DNA from: Cylindrotheca closterium
Taxonomy: Eukaryota > Bacillariophyta > Bacillariophyceae > Bacillariales > Bacillariaceae
DNA: 64,000 nt
Reading direction: 5' to 3'
Assembly: GCA_933822405.4 (NCBI GenBank)
Contig: CAKOGP040001869.1
Span: 888,816-952,815 of the forward strand
Of this stretch, positions 56,743 to 64,000 are shown piece by piece. Made by a program: the position numbers and the translations under genes. Every line of letters begins with the position of its first letter. The first letter of the stretch is position 1. The notes under the pieces were generated by a model. The model did no database searches. It worked only from the letters and a program-made list of their open reading frames with translations, and was not told the DNA's origin.

Positions 56743-57787
56743 ATATATTCTAAAAATTCAGCAACAAAACCAAACAAATCCATCAATGGTGTTTGTGGAG
56801 CCTGAGACGCCCTGGAAGACCAGCAGGGCGAAACAAATCATCCAGGAACTACTGGGGATCTGTCGCGCGATAGAGAAGCCTTAGGTGATGAAGGAAACAA
56901 GTAGATGATGAAGGGAACAACATGATTCTAAAAGTCATCTTGAAAGTGATTTGCGAAATGGGCGAGGAGTCTACCAGGTACGAAGGGAGATCGGAAAAGT
57001 GGGATCCCAAGAAGCTTGCTACCAGGCTCAGAAGTTACAAAAGGCGAACAATATCTTGGAGCATAAGATGGGACGAAAAATCAGCAGGGCAAAAGACATT
57101 CTATGGGATCTCTTGCAACCGCTCCTGTTGTCCCCCATCCCACTCGATGGGGAAAAGTTGACTACAAAAGGTGTGTGACATGAGCGGCGAGAAAAATAGG
57201 AAGTCGAACAATGTGGTTCTGAATATTTTGCTGATAGACTGACAGCGCTGCAGAAGCAAGAAAACCAGAAGATCAGCAGAGTCGTCGAGGACCACTAGGC
57301 TCATGTCAAACAGTTCGTCGACAACCATCCAGTAACATCCTTTCAAAGCTACTACAAAATATCCATTGACAATGATCGGATGCCCAGAAGCTTCTGCGTC
57401 AAGCCATGGACGAGAATGGAAAAGATAAGCTCCTGTAAGATATCAAGATCTATGCCGTTCTTAACGAAAACAGTATTGCAAGGAGTTTTCTTTGAATGTT
57501 TTCAGGGAATGCAACTACCAGGAGATTAGAACAGGGAAGTACTTGCACGCTCTCAAAGTCAAGGGGAAGAATCATAGATCTATAACGTAGTAATGATGCT
57601 ATAGAAGACTATTTACTACACTTGCATTTTCACTATTGGAACAGCTGATTTTCCTCTCTCTAGAGGCTCTCAAGAGGACAACTTTCCCAATCCAAACATA
57701 GGAAGAAACCCTGTGATTGAGGAACAAACCATTCTATTGCATGGTATCGTTGTATGGAGGAAGAAATGAGAGTGATTCTACATCACG

Positions 57788-57936
57788 CAATTCGCGGTTG
57801 AATTAACCGCGAATTGAAAAATTCGCTACTAAATAACCGCGAATTGAAAAATTCGCTGTTAAATTTACCGCGATTTTTGAATTCGCTGTTAAATTTACCG
57901 CGAATTTTTCAACTCGCGGTTAATTAACCGCGAATT
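57788..57936. repeat. CCGCGAATT repeat cluster with perfect palindromes
   Basis: The 12-bp arms CAATTCGCGGTT (57788-57799) and AACCGCGAATTG (57805-57816) form an exact inverted repeat with a 5-nt loop. TCGCGGTTAATTAACCGCGA at 57914-57933 is a perfect 20-bp palindrome. Between them lie diverged units ending in AATTCGCTGTTAAATTTACCG. Confidence 0.9.
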
Positions 57937-57964
57937 ATAGTTGAAAGAATTTCTTCATCCGTAA

Positions 57965-57983
57965 CGCCCGCTTCGCGCGGGCG
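57965..57983. repeat. GC-rich hairpin CGCCCGC-TTCGC-GCGGGCG
   Basis: A 7-bp stem with a 5-nt loop stands out in an AT-rich setting just outside the right repeat cluster. It may belong to the neighbouring element; a terminator role is unlikely in a eukaryote. Confidence 0.6.
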
Positions 57984-58503
57984 GTTCGGTTTCATGATCT
58001 GGTTGCCTCCGTGACACATACTGGCTGGCGATCGAAGAAGTATTCGGCTGGCGCGTACTGACATTTTTACGTGATGGGCCTGTCAGTGCGTCTGTTTGTG
58101 GTCGTGCCAGTGCCGTGCAATGGGCGCGTCCGTCCGTATGTTCATAAACTTAGTCAAGATGGTCGGACAAATGCAGTCGTCATTATCGATCTCAGGCAGT
58201 GTTGTCTTTGAGAACTCCAAGCTCTCGCCGTAATTTTTTCCGTTGAACAACAAATCGCTCAAACGTACACTTTGTCACATACATATCATACAGTAGGCAG
58301 GTGGGAAGGAGAAGAAGAAGTCAGAACAACACGGTCCAAAACCTGTCATCCCAATAGCTAACTGGAAGGATATCAAATCACACAACACAAAGTGTAAAAG
58401 CGCTATTACAAATTTGACTTGCATTTAGTTTTCAAGATTTTATTGTCACAGTCGGGAAGGCACCACTAATTAATCGTTTGGATACCGAAGGACGATATTC
58501 AAT

Positions 58504-60699
58504 ATGGGAAAAGATCCAACACAACACGGACAAGCAAGCCAAGGATGGCAATTTTGGTCGATTGGAGGTGATGATTCGGAACAACCGGCAAGTCATGAAG
58601 TGAAAAAAGCACCGACGTATCAAGTTGTCAACGACAAGAAACCAGTAAAACCGGCACGACATGATGCACCGACAAAGCTTCTGAAATCTTCTACTAATGA
58701 TACTAATAGTACTATTATCATGAAGAGAGACGGATGGCAATTTTGGGCCCTTGGGGAGCAGCCGACAAATGATGAACAGACATCAATTTCAGTTTCAGCC
58801 CCCATTCACAAGGCTTCATCATCACAAGTAATCGTTACGAGTGGCCCAAAGAAGGGTTGGAAATTTTGGGCCATTGGGGTTACCGACAGCCCCAATAGTA
58901 TGAATCCAAATGATCTTATTCCTTCAGACAATTTCAACAATACGGACCAAGCTTCTGTAGCACTAAACGCAAAGGATCCTGTAGACTCAAGAGCTGAATG
59001 CGCTTGGCGGTATTGGTCCCAAATGCACCACCAAGAGGAGCTGATAGCATCACCGTCAGATTTTGATTGTCAGGAAGCTTGGCAGTTCTGGGCGATTGGT
59101 GTATCTGATGCTTCATCACAAGTGTCCCTGCTGACAGAAGCCTTTGAAATGGACCCTCCCATGGTGAAAGTTGTCAAGATCAGGACACTGCAACCAATCG
59201 AGCCGCGAAATGAAAGCGGCTGGCGGTATTGGTCTAGTATGAAGAAAGATGCGGCAATATTGAAATCTAAAGAAATTAATACAAAACAAGGCTGGCGGTT
59301 CTGGGCGATCGGAGAAGCAAATCGGGCGGCCATGATGGATCAGAAACAGCTGATTGCTTCGGAACATTTTGCAGTCGAACCTCCTATTATGAAACCAGTG
59401 GCACCAAAAATGAGTTTATCACAAGATGAGAGCGGTTGGCGTTATTGGTCTCGTGTACAGCAAACGGAAGATGTGACCAAGGCAACGGCAACCAATGCCG
59501 TTTCCAAAAAACAAGGGTGGCAATTTTGGGCAATTGGTTCCACGAATCATCAGTCTTCGTCGGCTCGAAAGAAGCACCAGCTTTCCTCCGGTTTGCAAAA
59601 GGACTCTTGGGTCATCAAAACCAAGGAACGAAATGAAAAGGAAGCAAGAGGTGAAAGTGATTGGCAGTACTGGTCTAAACTCCTTACGGAAGACGCAGCA
59701 TTGACATCCGCAAATGTTGGCAAGAAACAAGGGTGGCAATTTTGGGCTCTTGGGAGTTCCAACCAGGCTTCTGCATATCGCAAAACGGTTGTCTCCGAAG
59801 GAAGAGATGTCGAATTTCCTGCTATCATGAACAGTCGAAATACTACCATGGACCCAATAGAGCAAGGAGGATGGCGTTACTGGTCTCGGGTGAACGAGGA
59901 CAGTCACGAAGATCTGCAAAGGGATGATATAATGCCACTTTCACATTTCCCTTTGTATTCGCAAGGAGCAACAACGGCTGCGACTTTCTCTGCCAATCCA
60001 AAGTTCTATACAATACAAAAGAAGTTGGAGAGAATTGATGAAGAGAAAGGGTCGAAGGACACTTTGTCCTGCGACGAAGATTTGAAAATTGAAGATAGCG
60101 AAACGAGTCAAGCCAGACAGCCTTTGCACGCCGATGGAGACAATGCTAACGATAGCATACCACTGTCGAGTGTCACGGCTGCTGAAGCAACCAAGCTGAC
60201 GACGATACAAGAGACGAAAACAATAACCATGAAGAAAAAAGCTTCAAACGCCATCCAGAACTTCAAAAAGTCTCTTCCAACCTTTGAAAAGCAAAAAGAA
60301 AAGTTGTTGTCAATGGACAGCAAGCTCCGGCCAAACAAGAAGAAACATACTCATTCCGAACCACCAATCATTCCAAAACGAGGAATCCTACCGAAAGATT
60401 GGGTCCACAAGAGTCAAACGAGAACTCGAAATAACCTTGCTTCCATCAAAGAAAAGCAAGAGCGCTACAAACAAGAAGCCTCCCTCTTGTTTGCTCAAGC
60501 GGAGCAGAGAAAACAAGAAGAACGCCGTCTCAATGAAGACATGTCAGATTGGATTTTTGAAGACGCTGTGCTCCGTGGGATTGCTGCAACAGTCACCAAT
60601 GCAGTGGATGCCATGGAATATGTGGTTTCCACCTTTCGCCAAACCAAGTCGACAATGAAAGAAGAAGAAGAAGCGATCCAATTTTCCAATCACAAATAG
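58504..60699 (+). CDS. Protein with twelve Trp-rich repeats of two alternating types
   Basis: The ORF has 731 residues, starts at ATG and has no intron. Residues 10 to about 470 contain seven repeats of the type (Q)GWQFWAIG and five of the type ESGWRYWSxx. After the first three, the two types alternate strictly, spaced about 30-50 residues apart by acidic/Ser-rich linkers. The FW type is usually preceded by Lys-Gln or Lys-Lys and followed by a polar stretch. The C-terminal part (about 530-731) is Lys/Glu-rich and probably coiled coil, with a short hydrophobic helix near 680-710. No signal peptide is visible. I know no domain with this repeat; Trp spacing of three suggests short amphipathic or aromatic binding motifs. 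Confidence 0.8.
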   Translation: MGKDPTQHGQASQGWQFWSIGGDDSEQPASHEVKKAPTYQVVNDKKPVKPARHDAPTKLLKSSTNDTNSTIIMKRDGWQFWALGEQPTNDEQTSISVSAPIHKASSSQVIVTSGPKKGWKFWAIGVTDSPNSMNPNDLIPSDNFNNTDQASVALNAKDPVDSRAECAWRYWSQMHHQEELIASPSDFDCQEAWQFWAIGVSDASSQVSLLTEAFEMDPPMVKVVKIRTLQPIEPRNESGWRYWSSMKKDAAILKSKEINTKQGWRFWAIGEANRAAMMDQKQLIASEHFAVEPPIMKPVAPKMSLSQDESGWRYWSRVQQTEDVTKATATNAVSKKQGWQFWAIGSTNHQSSSARKKHQLSSGLQKDSWVIKTKERNEKEARGESDWQYWSKLLTEDAALTSANVGKKQGWQFWALGSSNQASAYRKTVVSEGRDVEFPAIMNSRNTTMDPIEQGGWRYWSRVNEDSHEDLQRDDIMPLSHFPLYSQGATTAATFSANPKFYTIQKKLERIDEEKGSKDTLSCDEDLKIEDSETSQARQPLHADGDNANDSIPLSSVTAAEATKLTTIQETKTITMKKKASNAIQNFKKSLPTFEKQKEKLLSMDSKLRPNKKKHTHSEPPIIPKRGILPKDWVHKSQTRTRNNLASIKEKQERYKQEASLLFAQAEQRKQEERRLNEDMSDWIFEDAVLRGIAATVTNAVDAMEYVVSTFRQTKSTMKEEEEAIQFSNHK

Positions 60700-61007
60700 G
60701 ATCCATAGAACGTTTGCCAGTGTGTACGAATGTGTAGATGTGCTAGCTATTACATTATAAACAAAAACAAAAAGTCAGAGATATACTGTGGTTATTATAC
60801 ATGTTATGAATACAATGCAACTTTTTGAATTGTGAGGTTGCCTTCTGGTGGGAACTCGGCAGGTTCAGTTGGTGGTATGTGTTTTCCCATGAGGTACAGT
60901 AGAACAATAGTCGTTTGGATTTGAATGGCCTGAAACTAAGGGTTGTGAGTGTAGTCCTCTGCTGGTTTGCAATTTGTGCAATATGTGCGATACGGAATTT
61001 GTTTTCT
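60700..61007. other. Convergent 3' intergenic region
   Basis: These 308 bp lie between the Trp-repeat gene and the small gene ending at 61008. No repeat, RNA gene or ORF with features was seen. Confidence 0.45.
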
Positions 61008-61541
61008 TCACTCATCATCCAAATGATTCAGATCAAAATAGAACCGTCGGTCATCATGGAGACTGTCATTGTGGACCTTTCGACAGTCGGATTTGGCGGG
61101 AGAAAGCCAATTATCATCATCCGTCTGGCTATGAAAGGAAGAGGATACGTCGCTTGAAGCCAAGGACGGTCTTCCACCAATGGATTTTGGCGTCATTGGA
61201 GTGCGTAGTACTTCATCCTCGAACTTCAGTATTTCTTCATCGTCTATACAAACTGCCGAGTATTCAACTTTTGGAGGCGGCACATTGACTACCTTATCTA
61301 GTCCAGTATCCTCTAGCATGAGCTGAAAGGCTGCAGCGAGGTCAGATTTGAACATTTCCAGTCGATCTTCTTTCTTCTCAATGTTTGTAGTATTCAGCTG
61401 GATTTTCTCTGTCAGATTGAGTGAGATACGGTCCGTCATTTTGCGCAAGTCATTCACCATCTTTTTAGGACTGTCGCCTTCCGTGATGCCAGAAACGATT
61501 CGTTTCCAGTGCCATGCAGACCTTTGGGTTTCCTTGTTCAT
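61008..61541 (-). CDS. Small hydrophilic protein of unknown function
   Basis: The ORF has 177 residues from an ATG. The N-terminal half is helical and charged (KKMVNDLRKMTDRISLNLTEKIQLN), possibly coiled coil; the C-terminal half is acidic and Ser-rich (SLASSDVSSSFHSQTDDDNWLSPAKSD). There is no signal peptide or membrane segment. Two TP sites (TPMTPKS) look like phosphorylation motifs. No family was recognised. Confidence 0.5.
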   Translation of the reverse strand: MNKETQRSAWHWKRIVSGITEGDSPKKMVNDLRKMTDRISLNLTEKIQLNTTNIEKKEDRLEMFKSDLAAAFQLMLEDTGLDKVVNVPPPKVEYSAVCIDDEEILKFEDEVLRTPMTPKSIGGRPSLASSDVSSSFHSQTDDDNWLSPAKSDCRKVHNDSLHDDRRFYFDLNHLDDE

Positions 61542-61852
61542 GTTGACATCAACAGTTTTGATTTGGCCTTGGTTTTGATGGTACGTGCAGCAGAGGAAAG
61601 TTCCGAAACCCTTTGATTTCGATGTTCAATATGTGTCAGTTTTCAGGGTTCATGACAATAAATCTGAAGCTAAATGCGCGTCCAAAATATGTCTGAAAAG
61701 AGTGGCTTCCTCGCGAGTGACGTTGGAATCATTTTCAGCACCACGAGGTTTGGGTTTCAAGGACCACGTTTCGTTTCAAGATCTGAATTCTTATATATCA
61801 TCAACAAGATTTGGTCTGTTCACTTCTTTTGTCAATAGAGCATGATACAAAG
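61542..61852. other. Divergent intergenic region
   Basis: This 311-bp region is shared by the small minus-strand gene and the MATE gene. The frame of the MATE gene is open from a TTG at 61811, but there is no ATG before 61853. A weak TATA-like TTATATATCA lies at about 61791-61800, 53 bp upstream of that ATG. Confidence 0.45.
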
Positions 61853-63487
61853 ATGAAGTTTTATTCTGTCGCAATTCCTTCTCTCGCAATGATATTGGTT
61901 GCTACCTCGCTAGTTCGAGAAGCCCAAGCATTTGCACCTCCACGAATAGTAGCTTCCTCCATCACGTCACGGACGCCAGGTTTTGCCAATCTTCGACAGT
62001 CTATTAGATACGACCGTATCAATGGTGAAGTCGAAGATGATACGTCGACGACACTGCAATCAAGTGCCAGTGATATTGAATTGACCTCTGGAAAAAGGAG
62101 ATTCTTGGACAGTTTGCCACGCATTGGACGGCGAAAAGACGAACTCGACGACAATATCCTAAAGACTGCCATTCCCAACATGATCAATCTGGGCGTGGTG
62201 CCTCTTGTCAATGCCGTGGATACTTTTTGGGTGGGTCGATTGGGACTGGCACTGGCCTTGGCGGGACAGTCAGCGGCCAATCAAGCCAGCTTTACAATAT
62301 TTTTCCTCATTTCCTTTTTGCCCAACATTATGACTCCGCTTGTGGCATCGGCAGTCGCTTCCGGTAACGAGGAAGAAGCCCAACGACGAGTTTGTGAATC
62401 CATCTTCTTATGTACCACTCTAGGACTTTTGGGCACTGGCTTATTGGTGGCCTTTCCCAAGCAAGTTTTGTCGGCCTTGGTCTTACCTGGGGATGCCCCT
62501 GCCATGGCTTATGCCGCTCCGTACTTGAGATGGAGGGCCATTGGTATGGTCCCATCTCTCATTTCTGCCACTGGTTTTGCCGCATATCGGGGAATGCTAA
62601 ATACCGTGACACCGTTGAAGGTCAGTCTCTTTACAAATGCTATGAACTTAGTGTTGGATCCGCTTTGCATGTTCGGTGGTGGATTGGGATTTTTGGGAGC
62701 TGCCGTGGCCACTGCTGCCTCTGAAACTTTGGGCGGATTGACATACCTGCGATTATTGTTACGAAAAGGGCTCGCTCGATGGTCCATACTCCTGAAACCT
62801 CCCTCCTGGAAATCCCTGTTACCCCTACTGCAAGGAGGTGCAGCCATGTTGTTTCGGCAATTGACCTTGAATGGAGCCTTCTTGATTGCCACTCGACGGG
62901 CTCAGGTCATGGATCCCACTGGTATTTCGGGTGCTGCCTATGGAATTGCCACACAAATCAGTAACGTTGGAATCATTTTGATGGTTGCCATGCAAAGTAC
63001 CACTGCCGCCTTGGTACCTGCTAGCATGGCCAAGGAAGGACCCGCCAGTGCACGCAAATGCGCAGATCGTCTGATGATCTGGTCCACTTTGATGGGAATT
63101 GTTTTGGCAGTCGTACAATACGCGTCTCTTCCATTTATTGTGCCCATATTTTCGACACTCCCGGAAGTCCGAGAGGCCGTCAAGTTACCAGCCTTTATTG
63201 CTTCCTTGACACACATTCTGGATGGTCCCATCTTTGCCGGCGAGGGAGTCATGATGGGTTTGGGGTCTTACCGTGATTTGGCCATCATCACCGGAATTTG
63301 GGCCTTATTCATGGTGGGGGGTATCATGTCGCCATTCGGCCAGCGTCTGGACGGTATCATGTGGACCATCTTTTTCGCCTCAATTATAGCACAGATTAGT
63401 ACAGTTGGACATTATCTCAAGATTGGTCCTTTGGCAAACCTGAAAAAGAAGAAGGAAATGGAGATGGAAACAGCACCATTTTCGTAA
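61853..63487 (+). CDS. Plastid-targeted MATE family transporter
   Basis: ATG at 61853 gives 544 residues. The N-terminus is a signal peptide ending AQA|FAPPR, the canonical diatom bipartite plastid motif (Phe at +1), followed by a Ser/Arg-rich transit-like segment. The mature part (about 95-535) shows MATE features: AIPNMINLGVVPLVNAVDTFWVGRLG in the first helix, ALALAGQSAANQASF, and the two-fold pseudo-symmetric second half beginning about residue 335 (GGAAMLFRQLTLNGAF). About twelve hydrophobic segments are present. MATE proteins export organic compounds in exchange for H+ or Na+. Plastid relatives in plants include EDS5-like and DTX-type carriers, but the substrate here is unknown. Confidence 0.9.
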   Translation: MKFYSVAIPSLAMILVATSLVREAQAFAPPRIVASSITSRTPGFANLRQSIRYDRINGEVEDDTSTTLQSSASDIELTSGKRRFLDSLPRIGRRKDELDDNILKTAIPNMINLGVVPLVNAVDTFWVGRLGLALALAGQSAANQASFTIFFLISFLPNIMTPLVASAVASGNEEEAQRRVCESIFLCTTLGLLGTGLLVAFPKQVLSALVLPGDAPAMAYAAPYLRWRAIGMVPSLISATGFAAYRGMLNTVTPLKVSLFTNAMNLVLDPLCMFGGGLGFLGAAVATAASETLGGLTYLRLLLRKGLARWSILLKPPSWKSLLPLLQGGAAMLFRQLTLNGAFLIATRRAQVMDPTGISGAAYGIATQISNVGIILMVAMQSTTAALVPASMAKEGPASARKCADRLMIWSTLMGIVLAVVQYASLPFIVPIFSTLPEVREAVKLPAFIASLTHILDGPIFAGEGVMMGLGSYRDLAIITGIWALFMVGGIMSPFGQRLDGIMWTIFFASIIAQISTVGHYLKIGPLANLKKKKEMEMETAPFS

Positions 63488-63545
63488 CGATGTAGAATCT
63501 TGTGTTATCTAATAGCGTGGTTCTTTAATTCAATAGCATTGCTCT

Positions 63546-64000
63546 TTATTTTTGTTGCGCACTCCATTCACTCAGCATGCTGCTAAGGTCAGTCGAAGAG
63601 CTTGGTGCGACGTCTTTGATAACCTTCGCTGCAGTGCTTGGTTTCACTTCTTTGATGATACTGGCTGCTGGGCTCTGGTTCAATTCTCTGACGACATTGG
63701 TCACTGCATTTGGCTTGATTTCCTTGACTACAGAGGGTGCATTTTGTTTCACTTCTTTGATGGTATTGGTCGCTGTCTTGATTGCAGAGGGTGCGTTTTG
63801 TTTCACTTCTTTGATGGTATTGGTCGCTGCCTTGACGCTAGATTCAGTCGATTCCTTCAAAATACGTGTAGACTTTTCGGCTGCCTTTCCAATTCCTTCA
63901 ATGTCCTTGGCTCGATGCACTTGCCATTTTGGCATGTTGTCGCTAGCTGTCTTCAACGATTTGGTATGGTCTGTTTTCGGTGCAGACACATCCTTGCTCA
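63546..64000 (-). CDS. Lys/Val-rich repeat protein, 5' end outside window (partial)
   Basis: The frame runs off the right edge without an ATG; the first in-window codons read SKD and then VSAPKTDH. The visible 150 residues contain imperfect repeats with the core TIKEVKQNAPS (two near-identical copies) and related copies (VVKEIKPNA, VVRELNQSP, IIKEVKPST, VIKDVAPSS), period about 14-20. The pattern is helical and amphipathic, somewhat like LEA or apolipoprotein-type repeats. No function is assigned. Confidence 0.6.
   Translation of the reverse strand, partial: SKDVSAPKTDHTKSLKTASDNMPKWQVHRAKDIEGIGKAAEKSTRILKESTESSVKAATNTIKEVKQNAPSAIKTATNTIKEVKQNAPSVVKEIKPNAVTNVVRELNQSPAASIIKEVKPSTAAKVIKDVAPSSSTDLSSMLSEWSAQQK

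Larger units (their letters stand above)
56601..57940. mobile_element. Candidate non-autonomous foldback-type element
   Basis: Two clusters of the same repeat (CCGCGAATTG and its complement) bracket about 1 kb of unique sequence with only short, interrupted frames. The right cluster contains perfect inverted repeats. This is the layout of foldback or MITE-like elements. I could not define target-site duplications or exact ends, so the assignment is tentative. Confidence 0.35.
55766..58503. other. Gene-poor region with repeat clusters
   Basis: This stretch of 2.7 kb holds no supported gene. It contains a TATA-rich AT run at about 56129-56145, two clusters of a CCGCGAATTG repeat (56601-56742 and 57788-57936) with about 1 kb between them, a GC-rich hairpin at 57965-57983, and short broken ORFs in the middle (for example 56951-57178). 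The last few hundred bases should contain the promoter of the gene at 58504. Confidence 0.6.

Noticed and set aside
56601..57936. A possible CRISPR array
   Set aside because: The unit has a 30-32 bp period and the spacing resembles an array, but the variable parts are only about 20 bp and related to each other, the units are self-complementary, no cas gene is present, and the DNA is eukaryotic.
61811..61852. An upstream start of the MATE protein
   Set aside because: The frame begins with TTG; the ATG at 61853 gives a proper signal peptide and the AQA|FAP motif at the expected distance.

Overview
This is nuclear DNA of a photosynthetic stramenopile, almost certainly a diatom. The genes are eukaryotic: GT-AG introns of about 75-200 bp, long intron-free ORFs, and ubiquilin, SEP/UBX, ArfGAP and BEACH proteins. 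Two proteins carry a signal peptide followed by the ASAFAP-like plastid import motif (AQA|FAP in a MATE transporter, TNA|FVP in a fatty acid desaturase). Two secreted Lys/Ser-rich proteins resemble silaffins. The species cannot be fixed from the sequence. There are two N gaps (4125-4182 and 35457-35466); the second is flanked by an exact 127-bp duplication that looks like an assembly artefact.

Layout. 0-6.7 kb: an AAA+ ATPase (cut by the window edge), a two-domain GT31-like glycosyltransferase, a TrmB-like tRNA methyltransferase and a conserved unknown protein. 7-34.4 kb: the most striking part. Three long intron-free paralogues (7012-11340 minus, 24660-28943 minus, 29921-34378 plus) share one architecture: an N-terminal Cys-rich putative zinc module, a Ser/Lys-rich linker, RNI-type leucine-rich repeats, a CHAT (caspase-like) protease domain, a STAND/NB-ARC-like P-loop domain, UVR-like helical motifs and a C-terminal macro-like domain. 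This is NLR-like (sensor, switch, effector) but in an unusual order, and I know of no described family with it. The CHAT dyad is intact only in the middle copy; one neighbour has lost the Cys and the other the His. Conversely only the first copy has a textbook Walker A. Between the paralogues sit a ubiquilin/DSK2 gene, a secreted unknown protein, a tandem pair of FMN reductases showing patchy gene conversion, and a pair of silaffin-like secreted proteins.

34.5-50.6 kb: two unknown acidic/Ser-rich proteins, a polytopic membrane protein, a SEP-UBX adaptor of p97/CDC48, a 2797-residue BEACH-WD40 protein and a tail-anchored ArfGAP. 51-55.8 kb: a plastid-targeted front-end desaturase and a CHASE-type hybrid histidine kinase. 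55.8-58.5 kb: a gene-free stretch with clusters of a CCGCGAATTG repeat and perfect palindromes, probably a foldback-type element. 58.5-64 kb: a protein with twelve Trp-rich repeats of two alternating types, a small unknown protein, a plastid MATE transporter and part of a Lys-rich repeat protein.

The window is rich in local duplication (three LRR-CHAT-macro genes, two FMN reductases, two silaffin-like genes, an internally duplicated glycosyltransferase). Protein quality control (ubiquilin, SEP-UBX), membrane traffic (BEACH, ArfGAP) and plastid lipid/solute functions are present, but nothing suggests that these form a single pathway. No tRNA, rRNA or CRISPR array was recognised.
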